Assembly (NCBI RefSeq): GCF_958295425.1
Contig: NC_081138.1
Location: 27,201,914-27,265,913, forward strand
DNA: 64,000 bases
Reading direction: 5' to 3'
Origin: Solea solea
Taxonomy: Eukaryota > Chordata > Actinopteri > Pleuronectiformes > Soleidae
Every line of letters begins with the position of its first letter. Within the stretch, counting starts at the first letter, position 1. Position numbers and translations under genes: made by a program. Shown here in pieces: positions 35,721 through 47,684 of the stretch. The notes under the pieces were generated by a model. That model was not told the DNA's origin and made no database searches. It was given only the letters and a program-made list of their open reading frames with translations.

Positions 35721-36147
35721 ATTTATGTTGATTTGTTTAATCGCTCTTCGAGTGTGTCAGGCCCAGATCACATCAAGATGTTTACAGAGTCAGAACTTAG
35801 CACAGCGAGGTGTTGGAGTACTTGGGGCTGCTGTCAGCGGGGTTGTGTTTTGGCTAACTTCCTGTCTGTTGGTGCCCCGCCCATCTCACCTCACGTTTGG
35901 TGAGTGGAGGGGGAATTTATTCACTGACAAACAGCAGAACGTCACCAGCGCAGAAAACCAACGTTTTGTGAAGTTCTGGCTCCTGATTGGGGAAATTTGT
36001 TGCATGATGATCAGAGTTTGAAAAGACCCTGAGACTGATTTGTCGTCGGAACTTGGAATGTCCAAGTTCGCAGGGTTTTCCTTCAAAGGGAACAGCCTGT
36101 GAACTTGGTTTTCCAACATAGACTCCAGTTTAATTCCATGAAGACCT

Positions 36148-36459
36148 AAGGCCTTGTTTAGACTGCAGCCCAAATTGGATGTTTAAGCTTATCTGATCAT
36201 AATCTGACCAGCTGTTCACATTATACATTGCAAATGATCAGATCTGATCTGCGTGTGTCCATATTGACATAGTCTACTCTAGTCTTGTGACGCAGAAGAC
36301 ACTTCCTGTTCATATTGAGACAGATGTAAAAATCCGAGTCGGGGGAAAAAATGGATCCCATGTGTTTTTCAGCTCGTCCAGACTGCCCAAAAAATCAAGC
36401 TAGATACAATGTGGATATGCTTGAAAATCTGATATGAGCTGCAGCCTCAACAAGGCCTT
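36148..36459. mobile_element. 312-bp MITE with AAGGCCTTGTTTAGACTGCAG ends
   Basis: AAGGCCTTGTTTAGACTGCA at the left is inverted as CTGCAGCCTCAACAAGGCCT at the right. TGATCAGATCTGATCTG lies inside. This matches a teleost MITE type in which short TIRs enclose AATCTGA-like words. Confidence 0.75.
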
Positions 36460-38099
36460 ATTTATTTGTTTATTTATCAGGATCACCACAAGATTTGCTC
36501 TCTTGGGGGCCGAAAAAAACCAGACATTGGTCATTAAGCACTTGAAGTTGAAACTATGCATTACCAAAGATAAATAAAAAAGAATAGACAGAGACAGAGA
36601 TGCCGTGAAATGTTAACAGAAGTGCCAGCGCAGAGTAAAATCCCTGCAGCACAGTCTCTGACTGCTCGTCTCAGCAAGAGCGTACCATTCACAGAGAAAA
36701 GAGGGGTGAAAAGGTCACAGAGGTGAACAGTTTCACAGAATTAGACACAGTTTCACAGAATATAAAAACTGTATATTTTAGAATAAAATACTTGTATTAT
36801 CATATCTTTGTTCTTGTAATCATGTGCATCTGTTGAACTGAAGAAAACCAAACGTCCGTGAAAAGTTAAAAGTGCACAATTTCTCTATTTATTCCCGACA
36901 TAGAGAATAAAGTGGATGGAGCATCTCCTAGCGCAGCTTTCTGCGTCATTATCCCGCTGTAAACTCCCTCTTCTTCGGCCAGGTAACGTCCACCCAAGTT
37001 TCCCTCATTCATTTGAGTTAATTCATTAATTAACATTTCAATATCTGCGCCAGCATATCGATTCTCGTTTTGCACGGGGATATATCACCAAATCGATATT
37101 TAGACCCACCCCCAGCCTTCACTATTATTCTACCTGCCTGCTCTAACAGTGCCCTCTGCTCCCTCCACACACACACACGCAATTGTCAGTTTGGCAGCTA
37201 CAACACGACGCTGTTCTCGCACTACACACTGTATAGAAGTGAAGGTATTTTTAACTCTGCCTCCTCTGTCAGTAGGCAGGTATCGGAGGGTTTGTGTGGA
37301 GTCTTATGCCCAGCGGGGGCTTTTGGTTGTATCTCTGTGCGGCAAAAACAAGTCGAGGAACAGCAAGGAAGCCAAAATATGGCATGTTTTTTCCCCAGCT
37401 ATGTGCAGCAGAGGTTTAGAAGCTGAAGTGTATCACAGAAATGCCTCCAGGGACAGATAGCCTTTTGTTTTGTTTTTTTTGCCTCTATAGGTAGATGTGT
37501 TATGCATCGACATACTGTATGCATACTGTGCTGCAGCACCTCGACTTGCTGGGGAAACATGATGAGTTTAGGCCTCCTGATGACAGCTGAACAACAGCTC
37601 CGACGTCATGAATATCTGTGGTGCTTGGTTTGTGACAGTTGTCCTCTCCAGCTTCAGGTTTCCTCAAATGCTGTGGTTTCATTTGTGGCAAACCTGAGCT
37701 TTTCCATCTACTTTATATACAAGCTTTACATTGATGATGTTGTCTCAACCAACAGGATGGCAGCAGACCCACCAGGAGCTCTGTCAATAACAACTGTAAA
37801 ATATCACATCTGTCCTATGTGTAATGCAACGCCTAATGAAATAAAACTGATAAAATATTTCAAAACTTTTCACTCTGAAGGTCAAGAACTGGCTGGAAAC
37901 AACACTTTTAATACGTAGTCTCAATAAGGTCGGACTGTTTTAGAGTGCATTTTTACATTGTATTAGATATGGTTTCTACTGTACATGTCTTTTTATCTCT
38001 GAAAAGCTCGGCCAGGGACACGAGTTTCAAACTCCTACACACACCGCACTCCAAAAACATACTCTTTGTGCAGTACATCAGACACTTCAGACAATTGTT
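36460..38099. other. Non-coding stretch without recognisable features
   Basis: Open frames here (for example 37502-37918) have no family resemblance and no splice context. Confidence 0.5.
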
Positions 38100-38345
38100 G
38101 TATATCTGCTCCTGGTCTCTCCCCCCCTTTCTGTCCCCCATTTTGCCTTTCACCCCAACCTGTCTAGGCAGATGGCCTAGATAGGTTGAGTCTGGTTCTG
38201 TTTTCTCTCCACTGATGCCTAGTGCTTGCTCATTGTGTGAACTGTTGGGTTTCTCTGCTCTCAATGATGTTGTTATGTAAAGTGCCTTGAGATAATGTAT
38301 GCTGGGATTCGACGTAATAAAAAATAAAATTGAATTAAAATTAAT
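38100..38345 (+). repeat. 3' tail of a teleost non-LTR retrotransposon
   Basis: Recognisable order: CAACCTGTCTAGGCAGATGG, CTGGTTCTG, GCTTGCTCATTGTGTGAACT, GTTGGGTTTCTCTG, AAAGTGCCTTGAGATAATGT, then a terminal AATAAAATTGAATTAAAATT run. This 3' end is common in fish LINEs. The coding part is absent. Confidence 0.7.
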
Positions 38346-39189
38346 TGAATTTAACTTTATCTTGTCTCACTGCACTGTCCCTGATAAATACAGATTAATA
38401 GATTGCTTGATGAAATACTTTGGTTAATTGACAAAAAGATGATACACAGAAAACAGAAATAGTGCAGATTTGTTGCTTTTGTTTCTTTGAACAAGTGAAA
38501 ACTGTGACTTCAAACTCCATAATGTTGCTGCTCCAAGAGTCAACAAATCAAGTGTCGTCTTTAATCCAAAATAAATGACAGAAGCTTGTTCTCTGCATGG
38601 ATCTTTCCCACACGATGACAAAGTATGCCATTTGTAATTGGCCTTTCAGAACAACACACACAATGGCATTTTCCTAAACTAAAGCCAATATTTGCAGGGA
38701 AACAACACGTGTGCCTCCAAAAGATGACAAAAGACTGGGTGAAAAATAGCATTCCTTTCTGATCTGACACCCCTGTGGTTGCAGGTTAACAATAATATGG
38801 AAAGTTATTGGTAAAGGGCTTTGTCACTTTCCTCTGAGGACAGTATCATTTTTGCATGTTAAATCCTTTTTATTGTACATATATTTTGCACCATAGCCTT
38901 TTATCTTCTTGGTCATTAAGCCACAGTAATATCGCACAGTACACATTGTATAGTATTATTTACGATATATTTCCCGTCTTGATTAGTGCAGCCTGGATCA
39001 CTTTTATCTCACCATTTTTTTATGTATTTTATGAGGTTTTCAAATGTATCTTTTATTACTTTTTAAAATTTACAGTACCCAAGGGTGGTAATAAAATAAA
39101 AAAAAAAATAAACCTCACTCCTCATATTTAAACACATACACTAGTGTGTTATTCTTTTACACAGCTGATGGTCAGTGCAGAATGTCTCT

Positions 39190-39560
39190 GGCTCTGTCCG
39201 CCGACTTCAGCTGGCCACTCGCAGCCTGATCACAGTCCTTTAATCTAATTAACTGCCATCTTGGGAAGGACATCTAAACGACTTAAAGACAGATGATGCG
39301 ATTTAGTCCAGATCTAATTGTTGTAACCTTTGTGACCCGGGCTATTGTAGCGTCTATCGTAAAGCTTAAAGCAGCTTGGCAGCGAGGCCAGTTCTTCCTC
39401 ATCCAACTGCCGGCTCGTCGCTCAGTCTAATTAGCTGTGACCTTTTATGTCGCCATATAAATATGAATGTGTTTTATGAGGATCTCTCTCAGACACTGTC
39501 GCTCCATGTCCCGGTGTGACGGTCGGTTGGTCGACAGCTTTGATCCACATCACATTCTTG
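39190..39560. promoter_or_regulatory. Candidate conserved non-coding element
   Basis: Contains paired homeodomain sites CTTTAATCTAATTAACTGCC and CAGTCTAATTAGCTGTGACC, a CCATATAAATATG CArG/MEF2-like site at about 39455, and TTAGTCCAGATCTAATTG. Repeat-free. Confidence 0.4.
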
Positions 39561-39804
39561 CAGTAAATTTTAAAATAAATTGGAATGGAACTTTGTACAG
39601 ACAACCCTGGTTCAAATAAGATAGATCTTACTCACTCTGGTGATTCACTGACTCGTTCTCTGTAGGCCATGAGTGACATCTCTTGGGTTTTGGGATGTAG
39701 TTTGGCACATAATAATGAGGAAACACAAAGTAGAGTGCTGAATTGGCTAAAAAGAAAAAGATTATCTATTAAAAATGTATGTCCTTTCAGTCTTAAGGGA
39801 GAGT

Positions 39805-39834
39805 CCATCCATCCATCCATCCATCCATCCATCA
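39805..39834. repeat. (CATC)n tetranucleotide microsatellite
   Basis: Seven to eight CATC units. Probably the expanded start of a LINE-like repeat fragment continuing to about 39890. Confidence 0.88.
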
Positions 39835-40692
39835 TCAAACCACTTATCGAAGATCAGCGCTAGCAGAGAGTCCAGACTTCCCTTTCCCTGGCTCCTCTTC
39901 TGTCCATGAAGTATGAGTGGCAGTCCAAACTAAAGGCATCTGAGGTAATCCACGTAGGAAAAACAAAACCTTTACTAATGGATACCTTTAAGTTAAAAAC
40001 CAATGTGTTTATGGACTTCACTTAACATTGAAAAGACAGTTGTTATTGTGAATTTTGAAGGAACTGTAAAAGCTTTGATGACACATTCAGCATCATCATT
40101 ATGTCAATTATGACAATCTAACTTCAACCCTACTGGAAACACGTCTCGTTCTTTTAACCTGAAAGACTGCTACCCCCACTCCCAGAAAAGACTTGTGAGG
40201 TTGTGCATTTTTTTTTTTTTTTTTCAAATGAAAAACAAATAAATTCACCCTGTGGGGACCCAATGTAAAAATTGATTTCATGTTGATTTAGTGTTTTATC
40301 TTGTGTGGAACACTCGACTGCGCCTCCTCACTTTGTGAGTAAGAGTTTAATCTCGGATGTGTAATCTGCTCTGTTAGGTAATCCATAACACAAAGTGACG
40401 AGGTGTTTTCCTACTCCGCATTTGATGGGATGCTATAGTCCATCGCACTGTTCCTCCCCCTATATGCTTTCCTTTTTGCTGAGTGGTAAAAGCAGAGAGA
40501 GAACACAGTATGTGCCATCTTCCGTGTCTTTGGTACGATGCGGCCAGCATTTGAGCCACTAACTCCCACCGCTCAGAGGTGACCACTCTCACCACCATAC
40601 CATCTAGGTGGTAATCGGGTGTGTTGTCTGTGGTTGCGTTCTGTCAGATGGAGCACTTGTATTCTTTTATTCTTGTATTTCCATTTGCTATT

Positions 40693-40841
40693 TGGGGGGT
40701 GGAGTGGCTCAGTGGTTAAGACCGGTACCCTGTGTGCGAAAGACATCATGGTCGCAAGTTTAACTCCACCCTTGGCTGATTGTACTCAATTCCATTGTAA
40801 ATCGCTTTGGATAAAAGTTTCTGCTAAATGACATGTAATTT
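40693..40841 (+). mobile_element. tRNA-derived SINE
   Basis: The tRNA-like head has an A-box-type GTGGCTCAGTGGTTAAGA and a B-box-type GGTCGCAAGTTTAACTCC. The tail GTAAATCGCTTTGGATAAAA then GTTTCTGCTAAATGACATGT is the L2-type 3' end shared by many fish SINEs. Slightly diverged (GTTTCTGC in place of GCGTCTGC), so not young. Confidence 0.85.
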
Positions 40842-40927
40842 ATGTCAATAACACATCTACTATTTGGAAAACCACACTTTCTGAACCTTGAAACCTATGA
40901 TTTTATAGTTTTTAAGTACTGTATATG

Positions 40928-41122
40928 GGCAGCCCATGGCCAAGAGGAAAGGGATAGGGCTGGAGGGTCCCCAGTTCAAATGCTGAGACTGGTGAAGGGC
41001 TGGGGTGTTCCTGAGCAAGGCACCCAATCCCCACTGCTCCTGCACCCAGCTTGTGTATAAAAACGATGGGTTAAAAGCAGAATTCACCATCACTAATTGT
41101 TGCGTGTGCAAAAATAACAAAT
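40928..41122 (+). mobile_element. Second SINE, a different family
   Basis: A tRNA-like head (GCAGCCCATGGCCAAGAGG, then GGTCCCCAGTTCAAATGC), TGTTCCTGAGCAAGGCACCC, AATCCCCACTGCTCC and a GATGGGTTAAAAGCAGAATT, TTGCGTGTGCAAAAATAAC end. I recognise this as a common teleost SINE. It lies only 86 bp after the first, in the same orientation. Confidence 0.8.
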
Positions 41123-41861
41123 TCTCTAAACACAGATTATAGTGGATAAACGTATTCCCCTCCTCACCTGAGGCGGCGCTGCATCAAGAATTACTGAAGG
41201 AGTAGACGAGACAAACACGGAACAAGAAAACTCGCTCATCTGTTAGTTAATGCAGGACAACTTCAGTTTCCGCCACATAAGAGCAAAACATGGAGCTGCA
41301 CCAATCGGCCTTCAGTTTTTCATTTTGTTTTATGTGAACATACGACACATTCTGTATACAATGGCTATTGTTCTACGTATGTTTTAGTTGTGTTTACCCA
41401 CAATACCCTGCGTTGTAGTCCACTTCCTGCATTTGGCTCACCTGAAGCAAACCGAAAACTATGTTTTTAGGCGGACCAGAGTCCACTTCTTTGGTTGTGC
41501 ACTCACACCTCCCCAACGAACGAGGGCAGGTGTGAACACACCCTATATTAGGCAATCTCTCCAGGTATAATCCTGTACTTGGCTGTTCATTTAAACTGTG
41601 TTAAATCAGACGTATCACGTAACCACTGACCAATGCCAGAGTGTAGTTAATAAGAATGAGGGGACGCAGAGCATCAGATCAGATGAATGTGAACAGTCCC
41701 ACGTTCGAATATCAGAAAGGCCTTAAAATACGTGCCAGTCCTGGTAGTCAATCACCCTGAGCACTCAACTGTAAATTTTAGTTGCACTCATATTCCCCTC
41801 AGTATAAAGACTTCAGGTGATAGAACCACTTGAAAGCTGACTGACCCTGAGCGAGGCAGTG

Positions 41862-41866
<5 letters not shown>

Positions 41867-41914
<48 letters not shown>
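41867..41914. repeat. (GT)n microsatellite, one of the longest in the window
   Basis: About 24 GT units. Confidence 0.95.
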
Positions 41915-41915
<1 letters not shown>

Positions 41916-42399
41916 GCTTGGCATGAGAGAACTGCCTTTTGTTTGAGAGGCACTCCATTCAGTTTCTAAAACATATTTTGTGAGCGATGCCACAAAGAGC
42001 ACGGAGTAAAAATCCATTCTCCTGTCGGTGCTAAAGCTCCACATCTTGACCCCTGAGAGGCTGTTGAACACGTTCGTCTCAGCTTCTGAGACCCAAAAGA
42101 CGGAACGGCTCAAGGAGAGGCTCTGTCATTCGCTAACAACCACTTGAACTCTGCTACCAAGGAGACCCAGGTACTCCCCAAATCCCAATTAATGAGAGAA
42201 AGGCTTTAAGAGGGTGTTCTTGACTCTGGCTGAGACGGTGTAATTGTGATTTTGGTGAGGGAGGCCCCTCTGGCAACAATCTCTTCTTCTTGACAGCTTT
42301 GTGCAGTGTGTTTGAACACACTGCGTTTCTTGCATATTCAATGACTTACAACCGAATACAGAATTACCGGTGTAACATATGTCCACGGACATGCTGCAG

Positions 42400-42640
42400 T
42401 TCATTCTGTGTGTCATCCTCATCTTCCTCACATATACTAATTATTATTATTTCATTTATTATATTTTGTTTTTGTTATTTCTTTCATTTTTTACACACCC
42501 CGGTTGAAATCGCTCAGCTCCAAATACGATCACATACAGTAGAATTTCTAGTATTAGTATTTCTGTTATTTACCTCCAAATACCACCAGAGGAAGCTTGC
42601 ATACCACTGGTGGTACATGTACCACAGTTTGAGAACCATG
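42400..42640 (+). mobile_element. hAT-like CAGTGGTTCTCAA family, copy 3 (right-end fragment)
   Basis: TCATCCTCATCTTCCTCACA, TACCTCCAAATACCACCAGA, GGAAGCTTGCATACCACTGG and the end CCACAGTTTGAGAACCATGG match copies 1, 2 and 4. No left end found. Confidence 0.7.
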
Positions 42641-42778
42641 GGACTAGAGCAAGGGTGTCAAAAACAGAGAAATAAATAAATGACTATTGTGCTGATTGTG
42701 AAAAATGTTTTTAAATTAATTTTGGGTTAGGGTTTGTCAACGCTGAACTTAATTTTAACCCAATTTTACCAAATCAGT

Positions 42779-42824
<46 letters not shown>
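42779..42824. repeat. (GATA)n tetranucleotide microsatellite
   Basis: Eleven GATA units, ending in GATCGATC. Confidence 0.95.
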
Positions 42825-42825
<1 letters not shown>

Positions 42826-43889
42826 CGATCAATGGTTTTTCTCTGAAGGAAGAAATCAATATGACAACCTAGTCAAGTACACACATTTCATGAGTGTGTG
42901 TTGTTGTCATTTTATCACTTTAATAAGGATGTACTCTTACAACAACCTTCTTCTGTACAAAACAACAAATTAAATATCCTGAGTTACGGCATCTTCAAAC
43001 TTTCACCTTGAGCGTACATGTTGCAATTCTTGTGCACATCAGACCAATGTTACTGTGAAACATTAAAAATGAGGTCCTTGACATCTTTATTATATAAAAT
43101 CCAGTCATTATGCATGTGCGATTGTTCGTGTATTAGTGTCATTGTTGGTGAGGATCATGACGTAAAAGCCGTGGTGCTACATCGCTGACCTCAGATTCAC
43201 CTGAGCTGATTATTACCATAAACTAGAGTTGCATAAAGAAAAGTAGCAAAGTGCACGAACATTAGTCTCTTGAATGTGTACGCTCGGATGTTCTTCCTTG
43301 GACAAGTGCGCCGTACTTTACCTGGTTTTTGCTTCTTATTAACATAAGATTTGATCAGACTGGAGCTAAAAGCATTATTTGGCATGAATAATGCAAGTAC
43401 GAGACATGTCGTCTTCCATGTTCCTTTTCACTAAAAGCCCGTCCTGGGAGGCTGCAGTCAAGTGGACAGCAAAGCCGAGCGAAAGGTTATTTTGTTGAAA
43501 GAGGTGGCAACGCTGGCAGATTATGAACAACTCATTACACCGAGGTGGTCCTTTTATAGAGCAGTGAAACACATTCAAACGTGGAGGCTGGATCTGTGGG
43601 GGAGTCGTGGAAACGCACTAATGGCTCTTTGTCAATGACAAAATGAATACATTTCTCTTAAAACCAAAATCTCATTAATACAGTATATGAGCATGTTTTT
43701 GGTTTTAGATTTTTTTTGTTTTGTATTTTTCTTGGTCTGGTAGATCCTAAAATATACTTTTAGTCTAGTACATATTCAGATTTAAGAAGTTGCTTTGTAA
43801 TAATAATGAAAAACACAAGTCATAGTTGATAGCATAGGAAGAGTTGAGTCGAGTTGATGTGTTGTAGCCCTATTGTAAATTACAAAATC

Positions 43890-44105
43890 GATGTCATATT
43901 CTATTGAAGGAAACCTGAAAATAGTGAATGAGACAATTTACTGAATCAAGTGACAATGGGTTATTTTCCCGTAGACTTTGATTCAAGTTATTTGTGTAAA
44001 TAGTGGAGTCGCCCCCTGGTGGCTAACTGTTACTTCCAGCCTCCTTCCTTGGTTGTACTTTTAAAAGTGGAAGGCTACGTCAATTTAATATATACAGTGT
44101 ATGGA
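43890..44105 (+). mobile_element. 'GAGTCGCCCCCTGGTG' dispersed element, copy 1
   Basis: TCAAGTGACAATGGG, GTGGAGTCGCCCCCTGGTGG, TAACTGTTACTTCCAG and AAAGTGGAAGGCTACGTCAA recur at 56690-56975 in the same order. A known teleost repeat type without coding capacity. Confidence 0.65.
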
Positions 44106-44809
44106 ATTACAGTGGAAAGTTGAAAACCAAACAAAACATCTAAATAAAAAGAAAAGTAAACTAGAACGGTGATAGAAGTGGAGTGTCTGTTCTACTGTCA
44201 CAGAGCCTAATCTGTTTTTGTCTCTCTAGCAGGGCTGTAAAGCACTGGAACCCTCCTCCTTTCTCTTGGATAGAGTTATCAGCTGTTTGGATGCTATGGT
44301 GTTAAAGAGACCCACTGTGCAGGCCAGCACATGTTTCCCTGGTGGCATCATGAAATCCCTGCAGCTCGACTCCCCACTTTGCTTAATATCCCTTGTCAAC
44401 AACTGCTTTGGGTTCAGTTTGGGCCTCTGGTATTCTCATCAGTCACTATTATGGGCTAAACAGCCTCTCTGGCCCTGAGGCCAGCTGCTGGGCATGTTTG
44501 GATGTGTTTGGATATGTGCCTGCATTGCAATGGCCTGCCAGCATGGGGGCAGTACAGTTTGATAGACGCACAAACACAGACGCATGACTTGTGGGTAAAG
44601 AAGAAACACACGCTCCTTGCTAACAAGTGACAGCCTGGACTGTCTAACTGTATAATTGTTTTGGTGGTTTTCAGTGTGATGTTTGTTCAGTTAGCTACTT
44701 GTGTACACTATTCTGACTAGTCACAAAAAAACACAGTTTAATCCAGGGTTTAAACTGTTTAAACTGCTACGACACTAGCGCTAACTGGCCGTTAGCATAG
44801 CCATTAGCA

Positions 44810-45620
44810 CAGTGGTTCCAAATCGTTATATACCATGGTACCACCCGAGGAAATATTTAGCTATTGAAGTAACACCATTATTTATTTGTTTATTTATTTA
44901 AAAGGGACAGTGTACGGCTATTAACATTTCAATTTAACTCTAACATCTACAAGAGTTAGCACTTGAGCTAATTTTCATCTGTAGTCCCTTGACAGGTCAA
45001 CACAACAACAACATTAAGCAGCAAGAAGATGTGGTAGTTTTGTTCATTTTAATCCATCATTTAAGTTTAATTTTAAAAACTGAATAGTTTGTACTTTTTT
45101 GTACTCTCATATCAACAGAAGGACTATTGCAATAGTGAGAAAACTGTTTGCCCAAACTAAGTATGTCTGTATTGTACAACACAGTCTCCTCTGGTTGTTG
45201 CCTGACTACTGCTGATCATTTAATATTTTAAAAACAAGACATACATCTAAAAAGTATGACAAACTATCAACATTAAATAAATTGTTTATTTTTTACAATA
45301 TGGCAGTGGTGATAAGTGATGGGTTTTTGGTCCAGTGCTTTTAAGGTCTGCTTATAAAATGTTAAAATATAGTGGTGTAAATAGGTCGAGCAAAGACAGA
45401 TTTATTTCCAATAAGATTATTTGCTCTCTCATCATTCTCCTCTTCCTCAGATATACTTCACACACTGGTATAGTAACATTAGATTAAGATGTATTGAGGG
45501 ATAAGGTGACTCTAATTATTATTATTGTTATATCATTTATCACATACAGACAGTATTTCGAATTTTTCTCCAAATACCACCAGAGGAAGCTTGTTTGTTC
45601 ACCCACAGTTTGAGAACCAT
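44810..45620 (+). mobile_element. hAT-like CAGTGGTTCTCAA family, copy 4, both ends present
   Basis: The left end CAGTGGTTCCAAATCG and right end CCACAGTTTGAGAACCATGG flank 811 bp. TTTGCTCTCTCATCATTCTC, CTTCACACACTGGTATAGT and AATACCACCAGAGGAAGCTT are shared with the other copies. No transposase frame. Confidence 0.65.
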
Positions 45621-46169
45621 GGCATTAGCATTGTTGCTTTTGAAAACTTGTGACAGTGCTTGACGCTAAATATTTGCATCTACTGAATGATGATTTAAAA
45701 TGAGACTAAAGAAAAAGATGCAAACTAGTTTTGTTTCTGGCCACAATTTATGCTTGAATTACTCTGGGTTTAAAAAAAGAAATACACCACACAGCAACAA
45801 CCACTGGGAATGGAAATTATGTTAATTTAATTTTCTCTTCTTTTTTTAGCAGTTTCACTGGGTTCAAAAACTCTCGGTATACATGCTAACGTTACTATAT
45901 ATGTAAGAGGCTTTAAAATCTAACATGACAGAGATACAGTATAGGTAATATCCGGGTAAATGAGGTGGAAAACAGTAAAGGAAGTATCACCAACAAGGTT
46001 AGCTGCTTTAAATGCGTCATTATGAGGATAATATCAATTAGATCCACTCCTTGGTCTGAGGAACAAGGCTTTCAAAGAAAAACATTGCAACATACCAGTA
46101 CCACATAACTACATATTGGTTACCCCCATGTTGACATACACACATCACACATGCCTGTAGCAAAAGACA

Positions 46170-46372
46170 TGGTGCAGATATAGGAACATGGGAGTTTTTA
46201 TCTGATTAAAGATGCTATCAGTGAAATACTTGCGTTTAAGAGGCAACAGACAACTTTTGTGTCACTGGTTCCTGTTTGGACACAAAAGTTGTCTGTTGCC
46301 TCTTAAACGCAAATATTTCACTGATAGCGTCTTTAATCAGATAAAAACTCCCATGTTCCTATATCTGCACCA
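46170..46372. repeat. Near-perfect 94-bp inverted repeat with 15-bp loop
   Basis: The left arm 46170-46263 (TGGTGCAGATATAGGAACAT ... CAACTTTTGTGTC) is the reverse complement of 46279-46372. I count two mismatches: 46214 region T/C and 46230 region C/T. The loop is ACTGGTTCCTGTTTG. It could be a palindromic MITE, a locally formed inverted duplication, or a transcribed hairpin. An 11-bp direct repeat ACCACATAACT lies at 46100-46110 and overlaps the right arm end at 46369-46379. Confidence 0.93.
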
Positions 46373-46789
46373 CATAACTTCACGGGTACTTTTCCTCACA
46401 GCTACTAAATTCTCTGTAGTGACTTAAATTTGGAATAACACGGTTCCTTTGTGCCGTATTATAAAGCACTTTGTCATTTTCCTGTTAAAAACTCCATCCC
46501 GTTGGGGAAGAGACTAATGAAGTTAAACATCCACTTTACCAAAGGCATTCATGATATGATGTGAAGGGATGAAAAGAGAATGCTAACAAAAGCAACTGAT
46601 AGAAAGTTAGTTAGTTTGTTAGCCAAATTTAGCCAAGAGAAGACAGTATTTTTTTTTTTCTCACACTATGAATACAACTGCGCCATATAGCAACGTCTGC
46701 ACCTCGTCAACGGACCATGGTGTATTTTTCGCGTACAGCAGCCATGTGTGCATACCGTAACACTCTTTCCAATTTTAAAAAAATGCCGG

Positions 46790-47047
46790 GTTTGATTCTT
46801 GTGCCTGACATGGCCGCTCATGACTCTTCCAGTGACGACGCTCTCTGACCAATCAGTGGCCGGCAGTCTGTTGACGTCGCATTTTAGTATCGGCCCCAAA
46901 AAAGCTTCTGAAAACTGAGCAAACTGATAAAACAACACTGACCCTTCCCTGAAACTTCATTCCTGAAAACTTAAAACTTGATTTGTAAAGGTAAATGGAA
47001 TGGAGTAGAGCTAGCGTAGTGCTAGAACTGTATAATGGAAAAGCGCC
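46790..47047 (+). mobile_element. 'TTTTCCACTATA' family, copy F, 5' end degraded
   Basis: TTTGATTCTTGTGCC, CTCTCTGACCAATCAGTGGC, GTCTGTTGACGTCGCATTTT, AGTATCGGC and the right end CTGTATAATGGAAAAGCGCC match copies A and C. Confidence 0.72.
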
Positions 47048-47659
47048 ATAGTGAACAAACCAGCAGCTACAGAGCAACATTAGCATTAATATGGAGGCAT
47101 GTTATTCGGCCACTATTCAATCTCCTTTCAACTCCAACAAACCCTTATTAAAATAGCAGGCTGTTAAGCAACTAAACGCTTCACCACATTAACCAATAAG
47201 TCTTTAATTGTGTTGTGTCTGCCCTCTGTGACTAAAATCTATGCTACAACTGCAGTGATAGCAGGTTTATTATCATCCATCCATTATGAAAGGGAATACA
47301 TAACCAATGATAGCCAAACTATGATAATGTATCATATCAGTTGAGTTCACGCCATATTGCCCAACCTGAGAAATGGACCCAGTCGAAGTTACCACCACAC
47401 AAATGAGTTGTTTTCTTCATCTGAGTGAGAGAGAGAAAGTGACAGACGTGAAGTGATGGGCAGTGGGCTGCGTGCCAGCGGCAGTGATAAGTGGACCACA
47501 GCAGAGTTAGGAGCGTGTAGAAACCTGATAGCAGGGTGGCAGCGCTCAGCATGTTAGAGGTGAGGGAGGGAGGGCAAAACACTGACAACAGCATTACTAT
47601 ATGAGGGCGGTGGATTGAAGATATTAACCAGAGACATTGTTTACCTATGTGAGTATGTC

Positions 47660-47684
47660 TGTGTGTGTGTGTGTGTGTGTGTGT
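47660..47684. repeat. (TG)n microsatellite
   Basis: About 12 TG units. The remainder of 47048-48529 holds no recognised gene. Confidence 0.9.

Noticed and set aside
37502..37918. 138-residue open frame as a gene
   Set aside because: No recognisable domain, no splice-site context, and its length is expected by chance in a window of this size.
40693..40770. tRNA gene
   Set aside because: The A and B boxes are present, but no complete cloverleaf with a credible acceptor stem. The L2-type tail shows it is a SINE head.
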